This document shows, in pieces, positions 26,477-34,949 of a stretch of 64,000 bases of DNA. The translations under genes were made by a program, and so were the position numbers. The DNA comes from an uncultured Pelagibacteraceae bacterium (GTDB taxonomy: Bacteria; Pseudomonadota; Alphaproteobacteria; Pelagibacterales; Pelagibacteraceae): assembly GCA_902586485.1 (NCBI GenBank), contig CACIHO010000005.1, forward strand, positions 34,484 through 98,483. Direction: 5' to 3'. The first letter of the stretch is position 1. Every line of letters starts with the position of its first letter. Below the pieces are notes generated by a model. It worked only from the letters and a program-made list of their open reading frames with translations, was not told the origin of the DNA and did not search any database.

Positions 26477-27190
26477 TTATTTTTTTTCTTCAGCAGGTTT
26501 TTTATCTTCACCTTCTTTTTTGTCACCTTCAGCCGCTGGTTTATCTCCACCTTCAGCTGCCGAAGCTTCTGCTCCTTCAGCACCTTCTCCTTCAGCCACT
26601 TCAGCTTCTGCAGGTTTTTCAGGTTCTTTCATAACAGTTGGAGCTGCTAGAGTTGCAATTACGAAATCTCTACCTTGAATCGTAGGAGTAACTTCACTGT
26701 CAAGATTTATAGAAGAAATCTTAAAACTCTCTCCAATATCAACTCCATCAAGATCTATTACAAGATTTTCTGGAATTTTTTCGCTTGGACATTTTAGTTC
26801 AACTTTTCTTCTTACAATGTTTAAAACTCCACCTCTTTTCAAACCAGGAGATTTTTCATGATTTAAAAATTTTACTGGAACTTCAATTCTAACTTTTATT
26901 CCTGCAACTATTCTTAGAAAGTCTACATGAATTGGCTCATCTGAAATAACGTCATATTTTATTTCTCTTGGCAGAACTTTTTGAGGTTTACCATCAACAT
27001 TTAAAGTTATGATGCTTGAAAAAAAGTTTTCGTTTTCTATTAATGTCTTGAGTATTTTTTTTGATATTGAAATTTTCTCGTTTTGAGCCTCTCCACCGTA
27101 AATTATAGCAGGTACATTACCATTTTCCCTTAATGAATTTAATTCACCTTTAGTTTTGTTAGTTCTGATGTTGGCCTCTAATGAATTCAT
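26477..27190 (-). CDS. rplY: 50S ribosomal protein L25 (Ctc type) with acidic tail
   Basis: Binds 5S rRNA. The 237-residue protein has the N-terminal L25 domain (GNVPAIIYGGE near residue 28) and the TL5/Ctc second domain (FLNHEKSPGLKRGGVLNIVRR near residue 107). After about residue 190 it ends in a low-complexity tail rich in Ala, Glu, Gly and Lys. A candidate promoter, TTGAGT (27225-27230) and TAAAAA (27202-27207) with a 17-base spacer, lies upstream on the same strand but matches consensus only moderately. Confidence 0.94.
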   Translation of the reverse strand: MNSLEANIRTNKTKGELNSLRENGNVPAIIYGGEAQNEKISISKKILKTLIENENFFSSIITLNVDGKPQKVLPREIKYDVISDEPIHVDFLRIVAGIKVRIEVPVKFLNHEKSPGLKRGGVLNIVRRKVELKCPSEKIPENLVIDLDGVDIGESFKISSINLDSEVTPTIQGRDFVIATLAAPTVMKEPEKPAEAEVAEGEGAEGAEASAAEGGDKPAAEGDKKEGEDKKPAEEKK

Positions 27191-27235
27191 AAAAACAAGG
27201 GTTTTTAGCTTAAGTTCTTTAATAACTCAAGGTAT

Positions 27236-28168
27236 TTATTTGAATAAATCTGATACTGAGGTTGAATTAGATATTCTTTTAATCGCTTCACCCATAAGGC
27301 TAGAAATTGACAAAACCTCTATGTTTTTAACCCCTTTAACTCTATTCATGTTATCAATTGTGTCAGTTATTACTAAATTTTTAATTTCAGAATTTTTAAT
27401 TTTTTTTACAGCTTCTCCACTAAGAACTCCATGGGTTATATACACATAAACTTGTTTAGCACCTCGATCTTTAAGAGCTTTAGCTGCTTGTACTATTGTG
27501 CCACCTGAGTCGATTATGTCGTCGACAATAATACAAGTTTTTCCTTTTACATCTCCAACAATATTCATTAATTGAGATTGACCTGGCTTTGGTCTTCTTT
27601 TATCTACAATAGCCAACCCTACGTTTAAAATTTTTCCTAGTGCTCTGGCTCTCTCAGTGCCACCCACATCTGGAGCTACACAGATTAGGTTTTTACTATT
27701 TATCTTTTTTTTTACATGTCTTGCAAAAATAGGTGTTGCAAATAAGTTGTCTACTGGAATATCAAAAAATCCTTGAATTTGACCTGCATGCAAATCAACA
27801 GTAACAACTCTGTCTGCCCCTGCTTTAGTGATTAGATTTGAGACAAGCTTTGCTGATATTGATGTTCTTGGTGCAACTTTTCTATCTTGTCTAGCATAAC
27901 CAAAGTAAGGGATAACGGCTGTAATATTTTTTGCTGACGATCTCTTAAGTGCATCAATACATAAAAGTAGTTCCATTAAGTTATCATTTGCAGGAGATGA
28001 AATAGATTGAATTAAAAAAATACTATTTCCTCTAATATTTTCGTTAATTTCTACATAGATTTCCCCATCAGAAAAATTTTTAATACTAGAGTTAACCAAT
28101 TTAGATTTTAGAAATTTAGCAATATTTTTGCTTAATGGTTTATTGCTATTTCCGGATAATAATTTCAT
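27236..28168 (-). CDS. prs: Ribose-phosphate pyrophosphokinase
   Basis: Makes PRPP from ribose 5-phosphate and ATP for purine, pyrimidine, histidine and tryptophan synthesis. The 310-residue protein has RQDRKVAPRTSISAKLVSNL-like flexible-loop sequence near residue 98, VDLHAGQIQGFFDIPVDNL near residue 125 and the PRPP-binding loop CIIVDDIIDSGGTIVQAA near residue 210. Normal length and motifs for a class I enzyme. It lies 9 bases after pgeF and 45 bases before rplY. Confidence 0.97.
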   Translation of the reverse strand: MKLLSGNSNKPLSKNIAKFLKSKLVNSSIKNFSDGEIYVEINENIRGNSIFLIQSISSPANDNLMELLLCIDALKRSSAKNITAVIPYFGYARQDRKVAPRTSISAKLVSNLITKAGADRVVTVDLHAGQIQGFFDIPVDNLFATPIFARHVKKKINSKNLICVAPDVGGTERARALGKILNVGLAIVDKRRPKPGQSQLMNIVGDVKGKTCIIVDDIIDSGGTIVQAAKALKDRGAKQVYVYITHGVLSGEAVKKIKNSEIKNLVITDTIDNMNRVKGVKNIEVLSISSLMGEAIKRISNSTSVSDLFK

Positions 28169-28177
28169 TAAAAAAAC

Positions 28178-28936
28178 CTAATTAAGCATAATTATTGAAA
28201 TATTTCTACCATAATCATCATGATTTAATCTTAACGCTCTTCTCGCACTAAAAAAATTATTATTAATATCAAATGTATCAATATTTAGAGACTCAATTTT
28301 TTTAATTTTATTCTTTAAAAGACATGATTTTACATATTTAGGTAAATCAAAATAAAGCTTTTTGTTCTTAATTTTAAAAAATTTATTATTTTTTTTATCC
28401 TTTTTAACAAATTTTCTTTTAAAATCTTCTTTTACCTCATAATTTTTAACTGAAATAGCGGGTCCGATAGCTGCAGTTATATTTGTAGGATTAGAGCCCT
28501 TTTTAATCATAAATTGGATTACCCTATGGATTATATCCTTGTATGCACCTTTCCACCCAGCATGAATTGCTGCAACTAATTTTGTTTTTTCATCACAGAT
28601 TAAAATTGGCACACAGTCAGCAGTTAAAACAGCAATTGGTATGTTTTTTTGATTTGTAATTACTGCATCAGCTTTTGGTTTTGAATTAAATACATTTTTT
28701 TTGTTAATATAAACAAACTTATTACTATGTATTTGATGAAGTAAAAAAATACTTTTAGCGGTTCTTTTTATTTTTTTTTTTACAATTTGTAAATTCTTTT
28801 TAACATCTGATGGTCTGTCTTTAGAGCCAGGACCACAGTTTAAACTTTTATAAATTTTTTTTGATTTACCACCAGTTTTATTAAAAAAACCGTGTTTAAT
28901 TGTTTTAATTTTTGAGAGTTTTTTTGATTTTATCAA
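28178..28936 (-). CDS. pgeF: Purine nucleoside phosphorylase / PgeF (YfiH, laccase-domain)
   Basis: Multicopper-polyphenol-oxidase-like domain protein. Family members act on purine nucleosides, and E. coli PgeF removes wrongly incorporated L-serine from peptidoglycan precursors. The 252-residue protein has AVLTADCVPILICDE near residue 105 and the metal-binding AIHAGWKGAYKDIIHRVI near residue 125, with QIHSNKFVYI earlier. The sequence is unusually lysine-rich, as is common in this window. It overlaps midA by 4 bases. Confidence 0.88.
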   Translation of the reverse strand: MIKSKKLSKIKTIKHGFFNKTGGKSKKIYKSLNCGPGSKDRPSDVKKNLQIVKKKIKRTAKSIFLLHQIHSNKFVYINKKNVFNSKPKADAVITNQKNIPIAVLTADCVPILICDEKTKLVAAIHAGWKGAYKDIIHRVIQFMIKKGSNPTNITAAIGPAISVKNYEVKEDFKRKFVKKDKKNNKFFKIKNKKLYFDLPKYVKSCLLKNKIKKIESLNIDTFDINNNFFSARRALRLNHDDYGRNISIIMLN

Positions 28937-29985
28937 TTTTGAAAACCTGATTTAAAATTATTTTTCTTATTTTTTACAAGCATGACTTTGAACAATTCAC
29001 CCATTTGCTTTTCATCTATCAAACGTCTTACTCGATAAAATAAATCTGCTTTTTTAGAAAATGCTATATTTTTGCTGATTATTTCTGCTCTTTCAAGAAT
29101 ACCCATATTTGTTAAAAATTTTTTTTGATTTGTAAAAATTGAATTTATTTCTTTAAACTGATTTATAAATTTCTCAAAAGAATGAAAGTTTATATTATAA
29201 GTAATATCAGAGTCTCCAATATTTTCTAAAATGTTAGAATATTTGTGATTATTTACTGCTTGAAGAGTTTCATGCATTTTGCTGTCTGCATAACCATAAT
29301 CAATAACTAACATTCCTCCATCATTTTTTTGTATTAAATCGCAGATTACTCTTAAATATTCAAAAGTATCTGGTGAATATTCTATAACGTTCTGATTTTT
29401 TGATATTTCAAAATTTAGATGTTTCTCAATTTTTTCTATATCTATTTTTTCATCTTTAAACTTAGCTTTTTTTGGATCATTCAAATTCACAAATCTTTCA
29501 AACCAAGAATCGTTTTTTTTAAAAAATTGTTTGATCGGTATGGCATCAAAGAATTCGTTAGCTAAAAAAATTGTTGGGTTTGAGTTTATTTTTCTAATAT
29601 CTTTTAACCATGAAAATTTTTTAAAATTTAAATTTTTTTTTTGTTCATTTATTAAAAAATCACTTTTTTCATGAATTACAAAACTGCATGCATTGTAACA
29701 TTTGGGAAAATTTATAAGTGTCTCATCTATTACTTTCATCATTTCACCATTTCCAGCTCCCAGTTCTAGCAAATTAAATTTTTTTGGAGAACCTATACTT
29801 TTCCAAAAAGTAATTGTCCAAATTGCAATTATTTCTGAAAATAATCTTGTAATATTAGGAGCAGTAATAAAGTCACCATCCTTACCAAAAGGATTTTTTT
29901 TCATATAATAACCTTTGTCCTTATCGTAAAGAGCTAAATTTATAAATTGATCTAATGGTAAATTATTTGTCTTAGCGAGTTTCAT
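28933..29985 (-). CDS. SAM-dependent methyltransferase, MidA/NDUFAF7 family
   Basis: Homologue of the mitochondrial protein arginine methyltransferase NDUFAF7 (MidA), which modifies a complex I subunit. The 350-residue protein has YDKDKGYYMKKNPFGKDGDF near the N-terminus, the SAM-binding motif FNLLELGAGNGEMMKVI near residue 77, and IFLANEFFDAIPIKQF near residue 137. It lies between lgt (14-base overlap) and pgeF (4-base overlap). The complex I target is known for the eukaryotic protein and only inferred here; the adjacent bc1 genes are unrelated in strand. Confidence 0.85.
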   Translation of the reverse strand: MKLAKTNNLPLDQFINLALYDKDKGYYMKKNPFGKDGDFITAPNITRLFSEIIAIWTITFWKSIGSPKKFNLLELGAGNGEMMKVIDETLINFPKCYNACSFVIHEKSDFLINEQKKNLNFKKFSWLKDIRKINSNPTIFLANEFFDAIPIKQFFKKNDSWFERFVNLNDPKKAKFKDEKIDIEKIEKHLNFEISKNQNVIEYSPDTFEYLRVICDLIQKNDGGMLVIDYGYADSKMHETLQAVNNHKYSNILENIGDSDITYNINFHSFEKFINQFKEINSIFTNQKKFLTNMGILERAEIISKNIAFSKKADLFYRVRRLIDEKQMGELFKVMLVKNKKNNFKSGFQN

Positions 29986-30742
29986 ATTTAAAATAAAATA
30001 AGATTAACCCTGATATTATAAATATTAAACTTGCTACTTGCCCCATCGTGAAGTTTAAAAATATATAACCAAGCTGTTCATCTGGTACTCTATAAAATTC
30101 AACAATAAATCTGAAGATTGAATAAATTATTAAAAATAATCCTGAAATTACACCGGGTTTATCTGAAAATTTTTTTTTAAAAAAAATTAATAATAAAAAT
30201 AAAAATAAACCTTCTAATAGTGCTTCGTATAATTGCGAGGGATGCCTAGGCAAATTATCTACCTGAATAAATGTTACTGCCCAGGGTACGTTAGTTAAAG
30301 TTCCATATAATTCTGAATTTATAAAGTTTGCTATTCTTCCAAAAAATAATCCGACTGGAGCTACTAATGCAACAATATCCATATATAAAAATGGGTTTTG
30401 ATTATTTTTTTTAGCAAAAAATATAGATGCAAAAATAACTCCAATTAAACCACCATGGAATGACATACCACCTTGCCAAATTTTAAATATATCTAATGGA
30501 TTATTTATATAAAAACTTAAATTATAAATGAAAATGTAACCAAGTCTGCCTCCTAAAATTATACCGATAATTAAATAAGTTAAATAATCATCAAATTTAT
30601 TTTTAACTTCAATGTTTTGAATAAACATTTTTTTAGCCAGTATCCAGCCCAATAAAATTCCAAATATATAAGCTAGAGAATACCACCTGACTTCTAAAGA
30701 AAATATTTCTAAGGCTACTGGGTCAAAATTATTAATGAACAT
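29972..30742 (-). CDS. lgt: Prolipoprotein diacylglyceryl transferase
   Basis: Inner-membrane enzyme that transfers diacylglyceryl to the lipobox cysteine of prolipoproteins. The 256-residue protein has seven or so membrane segments and the signature GRIANFINSELYG near residue 137, with GGMSFHGGLIG near residue 96 and HPSQLYEALLEG near residue 167. Its presence shows that lipoproteins are made even though MlaA in this window lacks a lipobox. It overlaps midA by 14 bases. Confidence 0.97.
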   Translation of the reverse strand: MFINNFDPVALEIFSLEVRWYSLAYIFGILLGWILAKKMFIQNIEVKNKFDDYLTYLIIGIILGGRLGYIFIYNLSFYINNPLDIFKIWQGGMSFHGGLIGVIFASIFFAKKNNQNPFLYMDIVALVAPVGLFFGRIANFINSELYGTLTNVPWAVTFIQVDNLPRHPSQLYEALLEGLFLFLLLIFFKKKFSDKPGVISGLFLIIYSIFRFIVEFYRVPDEQLGYIFLNFTMGQVASLIFIISGLILFYFKYETR

Positions 30743-30774
30743 TTTTAATAATACTTATAATGTATATCCTAAAT

Positions 30775-31026
30775 ATGAAAAATTCTAAATTTATAATTGA
30801 TAAGTTTGCTAAATTAATAGAACAGGGACTAGTATCTTCAAAAGATTTAACTACAGAGCTATTTAATATCTTAAAATCTAAAAGAGATGAGTTTGTTTTA
30901 AAAATGAAACTTACAAGTAAAGATGAGTTTGAAGTACTCTCAAAACGTGTCGAGAATCTTGAAAACAAAATAAATAAACTTGAGAAAAAAAAAAATAAAA
31001 AAGTTAAACAGGCAAGAAAACCTTAA
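30775..31026 (+). CDS. ubiK: Ubiquinone biosynthesis accessory factor UbiK (BMFP)
   Basis: Small coiled-coil protein of the membrane fusogenic/BMFP family that helps ubiquinone synthesis in proteobacteria. I start it at the ATG at 30775 (MKNSKFIIDKFAKL); an earlier ATG at 30760 adds 5 residues. The 83 residues end in a strongly basic coiled coil, NLENKINKLEKKKNKKVKQ. The last 23 bases overlap the histidine kinase gene convergently. Assignment rests on size and layout. Confidence 0.72.
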   Translation: MKNSKFIIDKFAKLIEQGLVSSKDLTTELFNILKSKRDEFVLKMKLTSKDEFEVLSKRVENLENKINKLEKKKNKKVKQARKP

Positions 31027-32323
31027 CTCTTAAACCACTCATTTTTGATTTTTCTAACATTATATTTCCTCCATGAGATTTAATAATATCTGATGAAATT
31101 GACAAACCAAGACCAACACTTGATTTTGAGTCTGCTCGACCTTTATCTATTTTATAGAAAGGTTTAAATACATTTTCATACTCATGTTTTGGTATTCCAG
31201 GGCCATCATCATCAATAATAATGAATAAATTTGTATTTTTTTTACTTAAGCTAACTTCAATATTGTTGGCATATTTCAGTGAATTATCAATTAGATTATT
31301 TAGACATCTATTTATTAAATTTTTCCTACCATTAAAGTAAATTCTTGGTATTAATTTTTCTGAAATATTTTCATTATTATACTTTGCAATAACTTCTGAA
31401 ATTAACTCTGATAGATTAAACATTTCATCTTTTTCAACATATGATGAGCTGGTAAATTGTAAATATTCATTTAACATTTTCTCCATTTCATTGATGTCTT
31501 CAGTTAATTTTTTAACAGTTTCTTTATCTTTTATGAATGCTAATTGTAGTTTCATCCTTGTTAAAGGTGTCCTTAAATCATGACTTATTCCAGATAACAT
31601 TTCTGTTCTTTGATTTATGTGTCTTTCAATCCTCTTTCTCATTTTATCAAATTCATGTCCTGCTTGTCTTATCTCCAGTGCTCCAGAAGGTTTGAACTTT
31701 TCAATATTTTCTCCTTTACCAAACCTTTCAGCCGCACGAGCTAAGTTTGTGATTGGTCTAGTTTGATTTTTTAAAAATATTAGAGAAATAATTACCATTA
31801 TAATTGCAGGTACTGTGATCCAAAGTGCAAATATTCTTGCGGAAGAACTTGTAACTCTATCTTTAGGCACTAAAAATTTAAAATAACCATCTTCATATTT
31901 GATTCTTAAATCAATTAATTCCTTATAAATTGTTGTATCAAACCAATATTCATTTAACCCAAATTTCGATTTCAGCTCTCTTCTTAAAGTTCTATCTATA
32001 GGACTAAACCATCTTTCACTGTCTTTATTTTGTAATTTTTCATTATTGGTGAATTCAATATTTAAATCCAAAAAAATCGAAAAAAGATCCAGCAACTTTT
32101 GTTTATTTACTTGCTCACTTTCATAAGCTTCAATAAATGTACTAATTTCATTTACCAAAGTTCTTGTCATACCTTTGTTTGTTTTAATCCAAAGGCTATC
32201 AAAAAAAACAATTGTAATTACTAGTTGTAAAACTAGAACTGGAATAGCAACAATAAGAAGTGCTCTATAAAATAATCTTTTTGGTAATATTTTTTTTAAG
32301 TAATTACTCAATCCAGAGAACAT
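31004..32323 (-). CDS. envZ: Sensor histidine kinase, EnvZ-like
   Basis: Membrane histidine kinase. I start it at ATG 32323, preceded by AGAGG and AGG; a GTG at 32332 would add 3 residues. About 440 residues: membrane helix near 15-37, a periplasmic domain to about residue 155, a second helix (WITVPAIIMVIISLIFL), HAMP, then dimerisation/phosphoacceptor box SGISHDLRTPLTRMKLQ, and ATPase boxes NLIDNSLKYA, DDGPGIP and GLGLSISSDIIKSHGG. This is the EnvZ group pattern. It follows the regulator gene with a 20-base overlap. Confidence 0.9.
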   Translation of the reverse strand: MFSGLSNYLKKILPKRLFYRALLIVAIPVLVLQLVITIVFFDSLWIKTNKGMTRTLVNEISTFIEAYESEQVNKQKLLDLFSIFLDLNIEFTNNEKLQNKDSERWFSPIDRTLRRELKSKFGLNEYWFDTTIYKELIDLRIKYEDGYFKFLVPKDRVTSSSARIFALWITVPAIIMVIISLIFLKNQTRPITNLARAAERFGKGENIEKFKPSGALEIRQAGHEFDKMRKRIERHINQRTEMLSGISHDLRTPLTRMKLQLAFIKDKETVKKLTEDINEMEKMLNEYLQFTSSSYVEKDEMFNLSELISEVIAKYNNENISEKLIPRIYFNGRKNLINRCLNNLIDNSLKYANNIEVSLSKKNTNLFIIIDDDGPGIPKHEYENVFKPFYKIDKGRADSKSSVGLGLSISSDIIKSHGGNIMLEKSKMSGLRVKVFLPV

Positions 32324-32981
32324 ATCCTGCACCTCTTATTGTCTGTAAAAATTTTGGATTTTTTGGATCAATTTCAATTTTTTTTCTAAGCCGAGTAATT
32401 ATAACATCTATGGATCTCTCTTTATCTAAATTAATTAAGTGACCAATATCTTCCCTAGAAAATGTTTTACCTGGGTTATTAATCATTTTTTCTAAAATTG
32501 TCTTTTCAGTTCCATTAATCTTAAATTCTTTATCACTTTTAAATATTAAAAGTTTATTCAAATCAATTTTTACATTTTCAAATTCTATAACCCTCTTTTG
32601 ATCTGTTTTAATTGTTTTATTCAATATGTTTTGTATTCTTAAAATTAATTCTTTTGGTTCAAATGGTTTCGGCAAATAATCATCAGCACCAATCTCTAAA
32701 CCTTCAACCCTTTCATTTGCTTCGCCTTTAGCTGTCAGAAGTATCACCGGTGTATCTAATTTTTTTTTATTTTCTTTTAAAAATTCAAGCCCACTTTTAC
32801 CCGGCATCATTATATCCAAAACTATTAAATCAAATTTAATTATTTTTACTTTCTCTAATGCATTTTCTGCATTTTCTGCGGTAGTGACCAAGAACTTATT
32901 TTCATTTAAATACTTTTTTACAAGGGATCTAATTCCATTATCATCATCAACTACTAGTATATGTGCAATAAAGTTATCCAT
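32304..32981 (-). CDS. petR: Response regulator, OmpR/PetR-like
   Basis: DNA-binding response regulator of 225 residues. The receiver domain has the acidic pocket VVDDDNG near residue 12, phosphoacceptor Asp in LIVLDIMMPGKSGLEF near residue 56 and Lys in DYLPKPFEPKEL near residue 105; the C-terminal half is a winged helix of OmpR type (GTEKTILEKMI, TRLRKKIEIDP). It sits between the MarR gene and the kinase. In Rhodobacter capsulatus a MarR-like petP next to petR regulates petABC, and the same pair occurs here, so I use that symbol tentatively; OmpR is the alternative name. Confidence 0.85.
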   Translation of the reverse strand: MDNFIAHILVVDDDNGIRSLVKKYLNENKFLVTTAENAENALEKVKIIKFDLIVLDIMMPGKSGLEFLKENKKKLDTPVILLTAKGEANERVEGLEIGADDYLPKPFEPKELILRIQNILNKTIKTDQKRVIEFENVKIDLNKLLIFKSDKEFKINGTEKTILEKMINNPGKTFSREDIGHLINLDKERSIDVIITRLRKKIEIDPKNPKFLQTIRGAGYVLWIE

Positions 32982-33411
32982 TAATTATTTTACTTAGGAC
33001 ATTATCAAAATTTATAACTTCCTCAGAATTTGAATTCAGTAAAGCATTATAAATTCTCTTTTTTTGAATATTGAAAATTTCATTAAAAATTTTTTTACCT
33101 TTATCATTAAGAAAAACATGCTTGACTCGAGTATCCTGATCATCTTTCTTAAACATGATGATTTCAAGTTTAATTAAATCTTTAAGAACACGATTTAAGC
33201 TTTGTTTGGTGACTTTTAATCTCTTAAGCAGTTCTGAAATTGAGATACCTTCATACATTGATAGTAAATGAATTACCTTATGGTGTGCTAAACCAATTGA
33301 ATATCTATCTAATATTTTTTTTGAGTCAGAAAAGGTTTCTCTGTAGCTTACAAACAGTTTCTCAATTAGATCTTTAAGTTGGTCATCTTTTAAATATAAA
33401 AGTTCTTTCAT
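32974..33411 (-). CDS. MarR-family transcriptional regulator (PetP-like)
   Basis: 145-residue winged-helix regulator with the MarR helix-turn-helix SISELLKRLKVTKQSLNRV near residue 54 and the wing around KDDQDTRVKHVFLNDKG near residue 91. It overlaps the response regulator gene by 8 bases. The order MarR-response regulator matches petP-petR. A -10-like TATAAC occurs upstream on the minus strand but I find no good -35. It is divergent from ilvE with a 73-base gap. Confidence 0.85.
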   Translation of the reverse strand: MKELLYLKDDQLKDLIEKLFVSYRETFSDSKKILDRYSIGLAHHKVIHLLSMYEGISISELLKRLKVTKQSLNRVLKDLIKLEIIMFKKDDQDTRVKHVFLNDKGKKIFNEIFNIQKKRIYNALLNSNSEEVINFDNVLSKIING

Positions 33412-33426
33412 AAAAGGTAAGTTATA

Positions 33427-33455
33427 TTGACATATTAAAGATACAAAGATATTTT
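33427..33455 (+). promoter_or_regulatory. Candidate sigma-70 promoter of ilvE
   Basis: TTGACA at 33427-33432 matches the -35 consensus exactly. After a 17-base spacer TATTTT follows at 33450-33455 (4 of 6 to TATAAT). The expected transcription start is near 33462, giving a leader of about 23 bases before the ATG at 33485. Confidence 0.55.
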
Positions 33456-33484
33456 TCAGTTATAAATTAAAATAATTTTCATAC

Positions 33485-34366
33485 ATGATACCTTACGATA
33501 AGAGATCTGGAAAAATATGGTACAACAACGAATTAGTTGATTGGGCTGAGGTTAAACTGCATGTTTTAAGTCACGGTATGCACTATGCTAGCTGTGTATT
33601 TGAGGGCGAAAGAGTTTATGACGGTTCAATTTTTAAATTAGAGGAGCACACATCGAGATTTTTTTATTCTGCAAAGAGAATGGGTTTTGAAATCCCATAT
33701 ACCGAGGAAGAAATAAACATTGCATCAAACAAAATTGTTGCGACACAAAAAGTAGAAAATGGTTATGTTAGACCTGTGGCTTGGAGAGGTAGTGAGATGA
33801 TGGCGATTTCAGCTCAGCACACAAAAATTCATGTTGCAATAGCAACTTGGGAGTGGGGATCATATTTTGATCCTAAACTAAAAGTTGAAGGAATAAGATT
33901 AAATATTTCAAATTGGAGAAGACCAGCTCCTAATACAATACCATGGGATACAAAAGCATCTGGTCTTTACATGATATGTACTCTTTCAAAACATGAAGCA
34001 GAAAAACAAGGTTATACAGACTCTCTTATGTTAGATCATGAGGGAAATATCGCTGAGGCAACTGGAGCGAATATTTTTTTCAAAGATAAAAATGGGGAAA
34101 TTCACACTCCAATACCAGATTCTTTTTTAGATGGTATTACAAGAAGAACTGTAATTGGAATTGCAAAGTCAAAAAATATAAAAGTACATGAAAGAAAAAT
34201 TAGTCCAACTGAATTACCTAATTTTGTTGGGTGTTTTTTAACTGGAACAGCAGCAGAAGTAACACCAGTATCTTGTATTGCTGAAAATCAATTTAAAGTT
34301 TGTGATACTATTATTGATTTAAATGAAAGTTATCAGGTATTAGTTAGAAAAAAAAAAGCAGCCTAG
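33485..34366 (+). CDS. ilvE: Branched-chain amino acid aminotransferase
   Basis: PLP enzyme of fold type IV for the last step of leucine, isoleucine and valine synthesis. The 293-residue protein has HVLSHGMHYASCVFEGERVY near residue 26, the PLP lysine in IPWDTKASGLYMICTLSKHE near residue 157 and the signature EATGANIFF near residue 195. Normal length. It overlaps pgsA convergently by 4 bases. Confidence 0.96.
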   Translation: MIPYDKRSGKIWYNNELVDWAEVKLHVLSHGMHYASCVFEGERVYDGSIFKLEEHTSRFFYSAKRMGFEIPYTEEEINIASNKIVATQKVENGYVRPVAWRGSEMMAISAQHTKIHVAIATWEWGSYFDPKLKVEGIRLNISNWRRPAPNTIPWDTKASGLYMICTLSKHEAEKQGYTDSLMLDHEGNIAEATGANIFFKDKNGEIHTPIPDSFLDGITRRTVIGIAKSKNIKVHERKISPTELPNFVGCFLTGTAAEVTPVSCIAENQFKVCDTIIDLNESYQVLVRKKKAA

Positions 34367-34947
34367 TCTTTACTATCTTCAGACATAGCATGATCAATAC
34401 CTTTTCGCATATAATCATATGCAGTAAAAAGTGTTAAAGCAGCCGATAACCATAAAAGAATTATACCTATTGTTTGAGCGTTATAATCTTGAAAATTAAT
34501 TATTTTATTTCCTGTATCTCCAGATAATAAAAGAGCTATTGATACCATTTGTAATACTGTTTTAAGTTTTGCAAGATTTGAAACAGGAAGTTTTATTTTT
34601 CCCTTTGCTAAAAATTCTCTTAAACCTGAAATTAAAATTTCTCTTGTAAGAATTATGATTGCTGCAATTACTTCATAATTTCTGATCGTTCCATCCATAA
34701 CCAGAAGTATTAATGCTGTAGCAACAATAATTTTATCAGCTATGGGATCTAATAATTCTCCAAGTTTAGACTCTACTCCAAACATTCTGGCCAACATACC
34801 ATCTAAAAAGTCTGTAAATGATGCAATAATAAACAATATTAAAGCAGTAAGATCACCATAAAATCCTGGAAGATAAAAAGCTAAAACAAAAAAGGGAACA
34901 ATTATTATTCGCCCTATCGTTAATATGTTTGGAATTTTTTTTAACAT
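34363..34947 (-). CDS. pgsA: CDP-diacylglycerol-glycerol-3-phosphate 3-phosphatidyltransferase
   Basis: Makes phosphatidylglycerol phosphate at the inner membrane. The 194-residue protein has about four membrane helices and the CDP-alcohol phosphotransferase signature D-G-x2-A-R-x8-G-x3-D-x3-D, visible as DFLDGMLARMFGVESKLGEL continuing to DPIADK near residues 47-72. Normal length. It lies 2 bases after the uvrC stop; that pairing is common in proteobacteria. Confidence 0.96.
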   Translation of the reverse strand: MLKKIPNILTIGRIIIVPFFVLAFYLPGFYGDLTALILFIIASFTDFLDGMLARMFGVESKLGELLDPIADKIIVATALILLVMDGTIRNYEVIAAIIILTREILISGLREFLAKGKIKLPVSNLAKLKTVLQMVSIALLLSGDTGNKIINFQDYNAQTIGIILLWLSAALTLFTAYDYMRKGIDHAMSEDSKD

Positions 34948-34949
34948 AA

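Noticed and set aside
26448..26678. Ser/Ala/Pro-rich plus-strand frame of 76 codons
   Set aside because: It is the antisense of the Ala/Glu-rich tail of L25, a typical shadow of low-complexity coding sequence.
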